This document shows, one piece after another, positions 16,810 through 26,878 of a stretch of 64,000 nt of DNA. The position numbers were made by a program, and so were the translations under genes. Source of the stretch: SMYC01 sp965197495 (lineage in GTDB: Bacteria > Acidobacteriota > Vicinamibacteria > Marinacidobacterales > SMYC01); the NCBI GenBank assembly GCA_965197495.1, contig OZ240210.1, positions 2,170,001 through 2,234,000 of the forward strand, written 5' to 3'. Under the pieces are notes generated by a model that saw nothing but the letters and a program-made list of their open reading frames with translations, was not told the DNA's origin and made no database searches. The stretch's first letter is position 1; each line of letters begins with the position of its first letter.

Positions 16810-19800
16810 ATGAAGAAATCATCGAAGCACAGAAAAAAGAAGGCCAAGGTCAATGGTCTTTCGAATGATACGGAGATTGGAAAGAAAAAGTCTGATCACG
16901 AAGTGCAACCTCTGAGAGGCATCTTCCGATCTCTTCGAGCGCATCCGGGGACTCTGCTCGTGTTTCCCCTGGTGGTCTTGCTTCTTGGTACTCAGTGGTC
17001 GTGGCAAAGGCCCGCCATCTCTGCGCGCGCCTTCATGTACCAAGGAGAGTTGGAGCTCGGCGATGCGGCTTTTCTCGAGCTCCGTCCCGACGAACCGATC
17101 CGTGAATTCACACTCGAGGCCCAGATTGACAACGATCTTGTCCTCGCGATCTCTGCATCGCCCGATGGGCAAAGCTTCCAGCATCTTTGGACCGTTCCTG
17201 CTGGCCCGGAAGGGCAGTGGGGGCCGAGGGCGTGGAAGAGCCCGGTTTTGAAGGTTGATCCCGCGGTCCGGTTCATTCGGCTAACCCAACTCGAAGGGGA
17301 CCGCCGCTACCGTGTATCCAACCTGGTGCTGAGGCCGCCCCCCCACGTAATGGCCCACTGGCTCCTGATACCGATCTTGTGGGCCCTTTGGGGCGGCCTG
17401 GTGCTCGCCGGGCGCTCGAGCGTCTTCAATGTCAGGGCAAGCGCGACACTCACGTGGTGGGCACGAGCCGATCTATGGCTCGCTGGCTTGCTCATCTATG
17501 TGGTGCTCTTCCAGGTATCGGTTGTGATGCTGCCGGCCCTCATATTCCTGGCGTTGATCGTGGGGATACGTCTTGCCTTGAAGCACGCGCAACCGGTTCT
17601 CGCTATTGTTCTTGTATCGGTCGGCCTCTTGGCGCTCTTGGTCTTGCCCAAAGTGGTTCGCAGTATCGTGGAGGCACAGGTTGCGGAGATCCAGTACGCC
17701 GAGGCGGATCATCGTCTGCTTCCCGATCCTGAAAAGCAGATCAATGAAGACGGAATCCGCTTTAGTGGAACGGCCGATGATCTAAAGGAGGAGGACTTCG
17801 TCATCCTGTTCCTGGGGGACGCCTACACTTATGGTCATGCTATGCGCTATGACCAGGCGTATCCGTATGTCTTCGAAAGAATGGTCAACAACGACGCGGG
17901 AAGCCGAGTCGTTCGCGCGGTCAATTTTGGCTGGAGCAGCTCCTCACCGTTGCTGAGCCTGCGACTCTTGCAGGATATCGGAAAGAAATACAAACCCGAT
18001 CTGGTGATCTACAACCTGGACATGAACGACTTCCACGACGACCTCGCCTATGACCAGAAGCTCAGCGAGATCGACATGGCGGACGTGGCGGAGCGCGTTG
18101 AGCGCTTCTACGGAAATTATCTGCCGTGGCTGCGGCTTGGCAACGAGCAGGTGGAGAGGATGCGGAGGCTGCTCGGATTCGAACACGAAACGCAAGCGCC
18201 TGCGAGGCCAGACCGAGACGCCTCGATACCTGAGGATCGGTTCTTCGTCACCAACCAGCCACTGGAAGCGTCCCGTTCCAACATGGAACGCGGCGCGATG
18301 AAGAACCTCCTGGCGATGCACAAGTACTGCGCGGACGTCCTCCAAGCGCCCATGGTGCTGGTGGCCTATCCTCGCCACTACCAGTACTCCATTCGGGAGT
18401 CCCCCGACAATTGGGAGAAAGATGCTTACACGGCGCAGGGTCCCTACGTCAAAGAGCCTTTTCGATATCTCGAACAGGTTCGAGACGAGCTCCCCTATCG
18501 CGTGATCAACTTGCTACCGGTTTTCGAGTCCAGCGATCACTTCCCACTCTATCTACAGAACGATCCCCACTGGAGCGCAGCAGGACACCGCATCGCTGCG
18601 CAGGCGGTTGCGAGAGCTCTTTCCACATATGATCTGCTCCGTCTGAGCGAAAGACCCCAGGCTGCCGCCGAAGGCGTCACGGACGCTCCACCGACAACTG
18701 ACCTGGTCTTTCTGCACCGCGAGGAACATGTAGCAGCGGGTGATGCGCGATCGCCTGAGGAGACGGCTCGGGGCATGCGGGTACCCGAGGGCTTCAGCGT
18801 CACGGTTTTTGCCGGGGAACCGGACGTCGTCCAGCCCATTGCAATGACGATCGACGGCCGCGGCCGACTGTGGGTCGCGGAAAACTACTCCTATCCCGAC
18901 TGGAGCGAGACCGGAAGCGATCGCATCCTGATTTTCGAGGACCGGGACGGAGACGGCAGGTTCGACGAGCGGAAAGTATTTTGGGACAAAGGCGGCTTTG
19001 TTTCGGCCATCCAGGTCGGCTTTGGCGGTGTCTTCGTCGGCAGTGCGCCCTACCTTCTCTTCGTCCCCGACGCGAACCGCGACGATGTCCCGGATGGACC
19101 TCCCCGAATACTCCTGGATGGCTTTGGCTACCAGGACACCCACGAGATGATGAACAGTATGGTCTGGGGGCCGGATGGGTGGCTCTACGGGCTCCAGGGC
19201 GTGTTCGTCCAATCGCTCGTCGGCTCGCCGGGAACACCTGCACCCGAGCGAGTACGCATGAATGCGGGTGTATGGCGCTATCACCCGACCCGTCGCGAAT
19301 TCGAGCTCTTCGCCGAGGGCGGCGGCAACTTGTGGGGGGTGGACTTCGACGACCGCGGCCAGTGCCTCGTCACCGCCAACGTCGTACCGCATCTCTACCA
19401 CATGAGCCTCGGCGGACGTTACGAGCGACAGGCGGGTGCGCACTTCAACGCCCACACCTACAAGGACATCAACGCGATGGCGGATCACCTCCATTCCAAG
19501 GCGGCCTACGCCGGGGCCATGGTCTATCTCGCCGACCATTTCCCGGAGCGCTATCGCAACAAGCTCTTCCTGAACAATATCCACTCGAACCGGATCCACA
19601 CCGACGAGCTCGTGCGCCGTGGCTCGACCTTCGTCGGAAAGCTGGGCCCGCACGGTCGCGAGGACGGTGACCCTTCTCGGGGTGAAGACGTGCCTGCCGG
19701 AGTCAGACCCGAGTTCTGGAGGGGGGAATTCGGGAACGGCGGCTTCATGGTCAGCGAAGACTTATGGATACGCGGGCTCAGCCTGCAGCAAGGACCCGAG

Positions 19801-21645
19801 GGCGCGGTCTTCTTGAGCGATTGGTACGACAAATATGCGTGCCATGGACAGCCGGCCTACGACCGCCGCAACGGCCGGGTCTATCGGCTCAGTTACCGCG
19901 GTGTGAAGCCGGTGCGAGTGGACATGGAGAAGCTGAGTGATATGGATCTGGTCAACCACCAGCTCAACGGGAACGACTGGTACGTGCGACAGGCGCGCCG
20001 GATCCTTCAAGAGCGTTCGCACGCCAATGAGCTGGGTCCAGAAGTTCACACCGCGCTACGCGAAATCCTCTACAAAAATCCCGACGAGGCTCGCAAGCTG
20101 CGCGCGCTTTGGGCGCTCCATGTCACGAACGGCCTGACCGAAGCGATTGTTCTCGATCAGCTACAAAGCTCCATGGAATTCGTCCGCGCGTGGACCGTCC
20201 AGCTCGTAGCCGAGGACAAGAAGGTGTCGGCGGCCGTAGCGGAGAGGTTTTCTACCATGGCGCGTGAGGACGAGTCCGCGATTGTGCGGCTCTACCTTGC
20301 CTCGGCGGCCGGAAGACTGCAGCTTAACGACCGATGGCCCATCGTGGCGGGCCTCGTTGGGCACGCCGAGGATGCATCGGATCAGGCCATTCCCATGATG
20401 CTTTGGTACGCCATCGAACCGCTGGTCCCCAGAGATCCGGGCGGAGCCCTGGAGGTAGCTCTGCGCTCACGAATACCCAGGATTCGGCAATTCATCGCCA
20501 GGCGCGCAGCTCGCACGAGCATCGATCTCCTTGTGGAGACGTTACGTGAGGCCGGTAGTGCAGCCCTCAGACGTGATCTACTCGAGGGCATGAAGGAAGG
20601 GCTAGCCGGAATTCGCAACCCGGGCGCGCCGGTCGAGGCTGAAGCGTGGTCAGACGTCTATCCCATGCTGGTGCGAGAAGGAGATGAACGCACGCGAGAA
20701 CTAGCGCTGGAGCTGGCGCTGCGATTCGGAGACGACGAAGCGGTGGCTACCATGAACACGCTCGCCAAGAACCGTGATGCCGATGCGAAACTGCGGCGAG
20801 AAGCGATCCGCAAGCTCGTTCAAGCAGGGGTGATGGACCTCCCGCTGCTGCACGAGTTGGTTGGAGACAAGGCGGTCCGCGCAGAAGCCATCCAGGGACT
20901 GGGTGTGCACGGTGGGGCGCAAACCCCGGAGATTCTCTTGAGCGCCTATGCATCCCTCACGCCAGAGGAGAGGCGCAGCGCCCTCGGCGTGCTCGCGACG
21001 AGGGCCGAGCATGCGCTCGCCCTTCTGGAAGCCGTGCGCGCAGGGCGAGTCCCGAAGGACGATCTCACAGCGGAGACCATCCAACAACTCCGACTCCTCG
21101 ACGACCGCCGGATTCCCTCGTTGATGGAGGCGTTTCCCGAAAGCACGTCCGGCAGTAACAAGGCGGCCGAAATCGCCCGGTACAAGCGGATGATCGAGTC
21201 TGTGCCCGCGGGTGTAGCAGGCAGGTCCCAGGGTCGGCTGGTTTTCTCGAGGGTTTGTCAGCAGTGCCACACGCTTTTTGGCGCCGGTGGCGACCAGGGC
21301 CCCGACCTCACAGGGATTGACAGGGGCAACCTGGATTACTTGCTGTTCCACGTGGTCGATCCGAGCTCGACAGTGGGGGAACCCTACCGGACTACCGTGG
21401 TGAAGATGACGGACCAACGGACGATTTCTGGCGTCGTGGTCGCTGAGGACGAAAGGTCGCTGCATATCAAGACGGGGACCGAGACTCACGTCCTATCGCT
21501 CGAGGAAATAGCGGAGCGGAGGCAGTTGAGGAGCTCGGCGATGCCCGAAGGGCTGCTCACCTATCTCGAAGAGGAGCAGGTACGAGACCTCCTGGCCTAC
21601 CTTCAAGGTACCGAACAGGTGCCCTTACCGGAGCCGGATGACTAA
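16810..21645 (+). CDS. Fusion: membrane pseudo-SGNH domain, PVC-type dehydrogenase, HEAT-like repeats and heme-binding domain
   Basis: 1611 residues from ATG 16810. Order: basic N-terminus; one membrane helix (about 42-60); a beta-rich region; four hydrophobic helices (about 180-290); an SGNH-like domain (325-620) with FLGDAYTYGHA in block I, DMNDFHDDL, and NDPHWSAAGHR in block V. Ala stands where the nucleophilic Ser should be. From about residue 655 (VPEGFSVTVFAGEPDVVQP) comes the beta-propeller of PVC-type membrane-bound dehydrogenases (RGRLWVAENYSYPDWSE, WGPDGWLYGLQGVF, FLNNIHSNRIHTD). Alpha-helical HEAT-like repeats follow (about 1060-1460). The C-terminus has VCQQCHTLFGAGGDQGPDLTG, a CxxCH heme site, and the strand-rich tail of the planctomycete-type heme-binding domain. 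It is probably anchored in the inner membrane facing the periplasm, oxidising a sugar or alcohol-like substrate. Confidence 0.82.
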   Translation: MKKSSKHRKKKAKVNGLSNDTEIGKKKSDHEVQPLRGIFRSLRAHPGTLLVFPLVVLLLGTQWSWQRPAISARAFMYQGELELGDAAFLELRPDEPIREFTLEAQIDNDLVLAISASPDGQSFQHLWTVPAGPEGQWGPRAWKSPVLKVDPAVRFIRLTQLEGDRRYRVSNLVLRPPPHVMAHWLLIPILWALWGGLVLAGRSSVFNVRASATLTWWARADLWLAGLLIYVVLFQVSVVMLPALIFLALIVGIRLALKHAQPVLAIVLVSVGLLALLVLPKVVRSIVEAQVAEIQYAEADHRLLPDPEKQINEDGIRFSGTADDLKEEDFVILFLGDAYTYGHAMRYDQAYPYVFERMVNNDAGSRVVRAVNFGWSSSSPLLSLRLLQDIGKKYKPDLVIYNLDMNDFHDDLAYDQKLSEIDMADVAERVERFYGNYLPWLRLGNEQVERMRRLLGFEHETQAPARPDRDASIPEDRFFVTNQPLEASRSNMERGAMKNLLAMHKYCADVLQAPMVLVAYPRHYQYSIRESPDNWEKDAYTAQGPYVKEPFRYLEQVRDELPYRVINLLPVFESSDHFPLYLQNDPHWSAAGHRIAAQAVARALSTYDLLRLSERPQAAAEGVTDAPPTTDLVFLHREEHVAAGDARSPEETARGMRVPEGFSVTVFAGEPDVVQPIAMTIDGRGRLWVAENYSYPDWSETGSDRILIFEDRDGDGRFDERKVFWDKGGFVSAIQVGFGGVFVGSAPYLLFVPDANRDDVPDGPPRILLDGFGYQDTHEMMNSMVWGPDGWLYGLQGVFVQSLVGSPGTPAPERVRMNAGVWRYHPTRREFELFAEGGGNLWGVDFDDRGQCLVTANVVPHLYHMSLGGRYERQAGAHFNAHTYKDINAMADHLHSKAAYAGAMVYLADHFPERYRNKLFLNNIHSNRIHTDELVRRGSTFVGKLGPHGREDGDPSRGEDVPAGVRPEFWRGEFGNGGFMVSEDLWIRGLSLQQGPEGAVFLSDWYDKYACHGQPAYDRRNGRVYRLSYRGVKPVRVDMEKLSDMDLVNHQLNGNDWYVRQARRILQERSHANELGPEVHTALREILYKNPDEARKLRALWALHVTNGLTEAIVLDQLQSSMEFVRAWTVQLVAEDKKVSAAVAERFSTMAREDESAIVRLYLASAAGRLQLNDRWPIVAGLVGHAEDASDQAIPMMLWYAIEPLVPRDPGGALEVALRSRIPRIRQFIARRAARTSIDLLVETLREAGSAALRRDLLEGMKEGLAGIRNPGAPVEAEAWSDVYPMLVREGDERTRELALELALRFGDDEAVATMNTLAKNRDADAKLRREAIRKLVQAGVMDLPLLHELVGDKAVRAEAIQGLGVHGGAQTPEILLSAYASLTPEERRSALGVLATRAEHALALLEAVRAGRVPKDDLTAETIQQLRLLDDRRIPSLMEAFPESTSGSNKAAEIARYKRMIESVPAGVAGRSQGRLVFSRVCQQCHTLFGAGGDQGPDLTGIDRGNLDYLLFHVVDPSSTVGEPYRTTVVKMTDQRTISGVVVAEDERSLHIKTGTETHVLSLEEIAERRQLRSSAMPEGLLTYLEEEQVRDLLAYLQGTEQVPLPEPDD

Positions 21646-22030
21646 AACGAGCGTGCGCGCCATGGTGTTCCCAATCATCAGCGCTGCGATGACAATGCTC
21701 TTCGCGCTCGCTGTCGCGGTGCAGGTCAACGATCCCGATCCCGGCCGATGGATGATGATCTACGGCGTGGCCGTTGTCCTGTCGGCGTGGGTCGTCGCCC
21801 GCGGAGCCGCGCTGCTGCTGCCGGCGGTCATCGTGGGCCTGGTCGCGCTGGTCATGGCTCTCGCCGTCGGGCGCGGCGTGGTCGGTAGGGTGGCCTTCTC
21901 GGAGATGTTCCAATCGTGGGAGATGGAGTCGTCGACGATCGAGGCGGCGCGCGAGGCGACCGGCCTCCTCATTGTCGCCGCTTGGATGACCGTGCTCTCG
22001 GTTCAAGCGTGGCTGGTACGACGACGATAG
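21638..22030 (+). CDS. TMEM220-like small membrane protein
   Basis: 130 residues with four hydrophobic helices. The conserved VQVNDPDPGRWMMIYGVAVV segment after helix one is the signature of the transmembrane 220 family, whose function is unknown. The ATG at 21638 overlaps the 3' end of the fusion gene by 8 bp, so it is translationally coupled to it and may be a membrane partner. The C-terminus ends in basic residues (LVRRR). Confidence 0.75.
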   Translation: MTKTSVRAMVFPIISAAMTMLFALAVAVQVNDPDPGRWMMIYGVAVVLSAWVVARGAALLLPAVIVGLVALVMALAVGRGVVGRVAFSEMFQSWEMESSTIEAAREATGLLIVAAWMTVLSVQAWLVRRR

Positions 22031-22064
22031 GGAGACCCCAACCGTAGTAGTACAATTGGATGGC

Positions 22065-24116
22065 ATGGGAAAGCCCACGCTGGTCCTGTTATGCCTGAGT
22101 GCCCTCGTCGTTCCCGTCACGGCGTCGGTTCAGGAACCGGAGCGAACGGGAGACGATCCCGAGGCGCGCTCCAGCCAAGAAGAGCGCGAACCCGAGCTGC
22201 CGACACTCGACGTTACGATAACCGTGTCGGCGCGCTCGCCCTCCTCGACCCCCCAGTTGGTCACCGTCATCGATCGCGAAACGATCGATGACTCCGGCGC
22301 ACGGACCGTAGGTGAGCTGCTCCTCTATGCGCCCGCCCTGTTCGTTCTCCCGAGCGGCTCTCGCGGTGGCTTAACGACCGCACAGATAAGGGGGGGAGAC
22401 CCGAATTTTACGCTCGTGCTCCTGGACGGGGTGCCGCTCAACGACAGCACCGACCCGCTCGGTGGAGCCGTCAACCTCGAGAGCCTACCCCTAAGCGGCA
22501 TCGAGCGAATCGAGATTGCCCGTGGTCCGATGTCCTTCTACCACGGCTCCGCAGCTCTGGCCGGCGTGATCAATCTCGTGACGGAACGGAGTGAGCGTGA
22601 CGAAGCCGAGGCTCGCGCTGAGATAGAAGCGGGAAACGCGTCTGCCTTTCGGACCGCGGGATCGTTTTCAGACGGCTTCACCGGCGGCGACTATTTTGCC
22701 GCGGTGCAATGGGAAGAAGAGGCGGGCCGGGTGGCTGAGGATCGGTTCCAGCAACTGCACGTTCTGGGGAACCTAGGTCTGAAGCTGGGCGAACACGCCC
22801 GGCTGCGCCTGGGCACGCGATTGGCGCGCTGGGAGAGCGACGATTACCCGGAAGCCTCGGGCGGGCCGCTCTTCGGCTCCGGCAAGGTGCGGCGATCGGA
22901 GCACAACGAGCTGAGTGTCCGTGCCGAGCTCCAGCTCGGTGAGCCCGCCCGCCGGCGCCACAAGCTGACCGCCAACGTATACCAACACGACCTCGACCGC
23001 GCCAGCCCCAACATCGGATTTCTCGTGCCTCGCTCGATGGAAAAGACCCGGTACACGCGAACTCGCGCGGAATGGGCAACGGAACTGCTCACCACCCGCC
23101 GCCTGCACCTTAACACTGGCATTGACCTGGATCACGAGGACGCACGTAACGAGAGCGTGCTCCAGCTGCCTCTGTTTTTGGGCGGCGACGTTTCCGGCGA
23201 CTACGCCTCGAGCCGCACGACACCGGGTGCGTTCGCCGAGCTGATCGCGGAGCCCGGCAAACTGGTCGTAGATGCAGGCGTGCGATTTGATTTTTCCGAA
23301 ACCACCGGTGCTCAGGGGAGCCCCCGCTTGGGAATGGCTTACCGCTTTGACGACGGCGCCACCGTGCTCCGTGGCGCGACAGCCCGCGCCTTCAAGCTGC
23401 CGAGCTTCTTCGCCCTCGCCAGTCCCGCTGCCCTGGGAGGAAATCCGGACTTGAAGCCAGAGACCACCTGGGGCCTAGATGTTGGTATCGAGCAAGCGCT
23501 CGCTCGCGGTCTCCGAGCCGGAGCCAACTTCTTCTATAACAGTTATCGAGACTTGGTCGACTTCGACTTCGAGAGCTTCCAGCACATCAATCGATCGAGC
23601 GTAAGCTCTCGCGGCGTAGAGCTGGCTCTCACGTGGAAGGGCACCTCGAGCCTCGATTTCCAGGCGCAGGTCACGTGGAACGAGGTCGAGGACTTGGCGA
23701 CATCGATGCAGCTCCTTCACCGGCCTCGGTGGCTGGCTAGCGGTCGCGTGCGGTGGCAGCCGAGGAGCGACCTCACTTTATGGTTCGATGCCCGCGCGGT
23801 TTCCGAGACGCTCGACCGACAACTCACGGTCCCGGAGCGCGAGCGCGTCGCCGGATACGGTGTCGTCGGCCTTGCCGGATCCTGGCGCTTTTCCGACCGG
23901 TGGGAAGTTCGCGGCCGCATCGACAACTTGAGCGACCGTCAGTACGAGTCACTGATCGGCTTTCCCGGTCCGGGACGGTCGGCCAGGGTCGGCTTGCGCT
24001 ACACGTTTCATCGAACAGCCTCGACGCCGCGCGGGAGGGTTGGCAAGACGCATGACCTCAGAAAGGACGACCACAACCTCTTGCGACGTGGAATCGTAAG
24101 GGGAGGTGCGCGCTAG
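22065..24116 (+). CDS. TonB-dependent receptor, BtuB-like, with an abnormal C-terminal tail
   Basis: 683 residues from ATG 22065, with a signal peptide ending near TASVQ. The TonB-box-like DVTITVSA is followed by the plug (TPQLVTVIDRETIDDSGARTV, STDPLGGAVNLESLPLSGIERIEI, SAALAGVINLVT) and a 22-strand type barrel typical of vitamin B12 or siderophore receptors. The natural barrel end is RVGLRYTFHR near residue 645. Here the frame continues for about 35 basic residues (DLRKDDHNLLRRGIVRGGAR) with no barrel character. The original stop was probably lost when the downstream region rearranged, as an M14 peptidase remnant starts just after. Assembly of the barrel may suffer because the terminal aromatic residue is buried in the sequence. 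Confidence 0.85.
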   Translation: MGKPTLVLLCLSALVVPVTASVQEPERTGDDPEARSSQEEREPELPTLDVTITVSARSPSSTPQLVTVIDRETIDDSGARTVGELLLYAPALFVLPSGSRGGLTTAQIRGGDPNFTLVLLDGVPLNDSTDPLGGAVNLESLPLSGIERIEIARGPMSFYHGSAALAGVINLVTERSERDEAEARAEIEAGNASAFRTAGSFSDGFTGGDYFAAVQWEEEAGRVAEDRFQQLHVLGNLGLKLGEHARLRLGTRLARWESDDYPEASGGPLFGSGKVRRSEHNELSVRAELQLGEPARRRHKLTANVYQHDLDRASPNIGFLVPRSMEKTRYTRTRAEWATELLTTRRLHLNTGIDLDHEDARNESVLQLPLFLGGDVSGDYASSRTTPGAFAELIAEPGKLVVDAGVRFDFSETTGAQGSPRLGMAYRFDDGATVLRGATARAFKLPSFFALASPAALGGNPDLKPETTWGLDVGIEQALARGLRAGANFFYNSYRDLVDFDFESFQHINRSSVSSRGVELALTWKGTSSLDFQAQVTWNEVEDLATSMQLLHRPRWLASGRVRWQPRSDLTLWFDARAVSETLDRQLTVPERERVAGYGVVGLAGSWRFSDRWEVRGRIDNLSDRQYESLIGFPGPGRSARVGLRYTFHRTASTPRGRVGKTHDLRKDDHNLLRRGIVRGGAR

Positions 24117-24249
24117 CAAAACGAAGAGCGAACTTCCGGCGCGGCTGCTCGTTCACGCGAAGAACATCCATAGCGAAACTAAGGAGAAGCGTATTCGCGT
24201 CCGGCCTAAGGATCTCGCGGCCGCCAAGAAGACGTTCGAGTCCACAGGT

Positions 24250-24611
24250 TCGGGTCGACAATACGAAACCGCTCGCCTACGGAATGCCCGATCGCGCCGA
24301 TGTTTTCTTCAACAACAGCGGCCACGATGCGGCTCGCCCCTGAGGCAGACAAACAGGGCGTGACCGCGGTGGCGTGGTTCGACAGCGCCGAGCCACTGCG
24401 GAGTGGCTGGGCCTGGGGACAGAATCGTCTCTATGGTGGCGTCGCCGTCGCGGCCGCCGAGGTGGGAAAGGGCCACCTCTACCTTTACGGGCCCGAAGTT
24501 CTCTTCCGGGGGCAATCGCACGGAACCTTCAGGCTCGTCTTCAACGGTATCCACCTCGGCGGCGCGGAGAAGGTGCAGCTAGGAGGCGGCTCGACCGACG
24601 CCTCGAACTGA
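24250..24611 (+). pseudogene. 3' remnant of an M14-type zinc carboxypeptidase gene
   Basis: The C-terminal domain found in large secreted M14 carboxypeptidases is recognisable across two frames. PLAYGMPDRADVFFNNS comes from one frame near 24270-24320. TMRLAPEADKQGV, WFDSAEPLRSGWAWGQ and LYLYGPEVLFRGQSHGTF come from another, ending with the stop at 24611. The frame shift lies near 24325-24330 and the whole catalytic part is missing. It is a decayed fragment. Between it and the IS element (24612-24686) nothing is recognised. Confidence 0.75.
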
Positions 24612-24686
24612 CCGTCACGGCTGCTTCAAGAGTGACGTCTTCCCGAGTCGGCGCCTATTGGACATGGGCGAGCCGGCGACGTGGGC

Positions 24687-26844
24687 CTAGACTGAAGTTC
24701 CTTGGTCGAATGAACCCACTGACAGTGTGAATCCCCAATGATTACGCGTCTTTAGGGACGCCGAGAGGCTAATTTTGGGTTGCAATATGTAGGCATGTCT
24801 AAAGCCTTTTATGGTTTGATACACATTGACACATAGGCTATTATGGTGGGCATGCATATCCACATCATCCCCAATCGCAACTCTACCCCCGCGGTCCTGC
24901 TGCGTGAGCCCTATCGGGTGGGCGGAAACGTCCGCAAGCGCACGCTCGCTAACTTGTCCAAATTGCCCATGGACGCAGTCGACGCCATCCGACGCATTCT
25001 CAAAGGGGAAAAGCTCGTCTCGGTTGAAGTCGCCTTCAAAATCGTCGAGAACGGCTCCCGGCACCATGGCCACGTCGACGCGGTGCTCAGCGCCATGAGA
25101 CAGCTCGGTTTCGAAAAGCTCGTTGGTTCTCGACACTCACCAGAGCGGGATTTGGTCGTGGCCATACCACACTGCCCGAAATCCTGGGGGTGAGCGATGC
25201 CCGCAAAGACGATCTCTATGCCGCCATGGACTGGGTTCTCAAACGCCAGGAGGTCATCGAAAAAAAACTCGCGGCGCGCCATCTCCAAAACGACGGCCTG
25301 GCGCTCTACGACCTAACCTCAAGCTACTTCGAGGGTGTGAGTTGTCCGATCGCCCGCCTCGGATACGACCGTGACGGCAAGAAAGGCAAGCTGCAGATCA
25401 ACTACGGTCTGCTGACCAACGAACGCGGCATCCCCGTGTCGGTATCGGTCTTTGAGGGCAACACGGGCGATCCCAAAACGCTGTTGCCTCAGGTAGAAAA
25501 GGTGCAAGAGCGCTTCGGCATCGAGCAGTTTGTGATGGTGGGCGACCGCGGAATGATCACCCAGACCCAGATCGACGAGTTGCGGGAGATGGACGGTATC
25601 GACTGGATTACCGCTCTGCGTCCCGAACCGATTCGCAAGCTCATTAACGATGGGGTGCTCCAGATGGGGCTATTCGACGAGCGGAATCTGTTTGAGGTGA
25701 CGCACCCGGATTTCCCCAACGAGAGGCTGGTCGCTTGCCGCAATCCGGAGCTGGCCGAGAGGCGGCGTCACAAGCGCCGTGCTCTGCTCGAAGCGACCTG
25801 CAAGGAGCTGGAGAAAGTTTGTCGGATGGTCGAGCGGCGCCGTTTGCAGGGCAAGGAGGACATCCGTGCTGCAGTGAAAAAGCTCCTCAACAAGTACAAG
25901 GTCGGCAGGTACTACAGGCTCGACATCCGTGACGACGGTTTCGACTTCGAGCTAGACGAGACAACGATGGATGCCGACGCCTCGCGCCTCGCCAACGGCA
26001 ACTCTGAGCTCGCCAACAAACGGCTCCAGCGGTGGAAGCGACACATGGGGACGATCGCTAAGCAGTTCGGAGGGATTCGCCAACGGATCGGGCGGGGTCA
26101 GCTGCATGGTAAAGATAAAATCGGTGTGCGGGTAGGCAGAGTTCTCAACAAGTACAAAGTCGGCAAGCACTTCAAGCTGGACATTCGCGACGACAGCTTT
26201 AGCTTCGAAATCGACGACACAAAGGTCACTGCGGAAGCTGCCCTTGACGGCATCTACGTGATCCGCACCAGTCTTGCTGAGCAGCGGATGAAAACCGACG
26301 ACACAGTGCGCAGCTACAAGTTGCTGACCCAGGTCGAGAGGGCGTTTCGTTCCTTCAAGAGCATGGACCTAAAGGTGCGGCCGATTCGTCACCGGCGCGA
26401 AAACCGAGTCCGGGCGCACGTCTTCTTGTGCATGCTGGCCTACTACGTCCTGTGGCACATGATGGAGGCTTGGCGGCCGCTGCTATTCTCTGACGAGGAC
26501 CAGCAGGCGAAGGCCAGGCGTGACCCGGTTGCTCCGGCGAAGCGCTCCGAGGCCGCCCTGCGCAAGATACAAACCAAGAAGCTTGACGATGGGAGTCGAG
26601 CTTCCAGCTTCCGCACGCTGCTGCGCCTTCTCAGCAACATCGTCCGAAACAAATGTCGGCGACCGGAAGCCGGACCCGACGAGCCCACCTTCGATGTCAC
26701 GACAACTCCGGACTCGAAACAGCAGAGAGCCTACGACCTGCTCAAAGGTATCACCGTGTAGACAGAAGCCAGCACCATTGATTCCAACTATCTCATTGGA
26801 TCAACACCGGATTTTGGCTTTTTCAGCCAGGAACTTCAGCCTAG
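24687..26844 (+). mobile_element. Defective IS1634-type (IS4 superfamily) insertion sequence
   Basis: A transposase of IS1634 type is bracketed by a 16-bp imperfect inverted repeat: CTAGACTGAAGTTCCT at 24687-24702, and at 26829-26844 the complement of CTAGGCTGAAGTTCCT (one mismatch). The span is about 2.16 kb. No convincing target duplication is visible outside the repeats. The transposase frame is broken, so the copy is probably not autonomous. Confidence 0.7.
24843..26761 (+). pseudogene. IS1634-family transposase, internally deleted and frame-broken
   Basis: The first frame (24843-25193) gives the N-terminal domain (YRVGGNVRKRTLANLSKLP, SRHHGHVDAVLSAMRQLGFEKL, ERDLVV) and stops. The second frame (from about 25165, open to 26761) continues with TTLPEILGVSDARKDDLYAAMDW, ALYDLTSSYFEG (first Asp region), MVGDRGMITQ (second Asp) and VERAFRSFKSMDLKVRPI (Glu region). 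Roughly 30-40 residues normally lying between ERDLVxA and the LGV segment are absent, so a deletion caused the frame break. The segment GKxxIR..VxxxLNKYKVGxxxxLDIRDD occurs twice (about 25855-25945 and 26110-26200), suggesting an internal duplication in the catalytic domain. Confidence 0.75.
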
Positions 26845-26878
26845 ACGGCTTCCGAAATACGCGAACTGATTTGGGCCG

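Noticed and set aside
18553..19653. 366-codon minus-strand frame inside the dehydrogenase fusion
   Set aside because: Antisense to a strongly conserved beta-propeller; no recognisable motif or start region.
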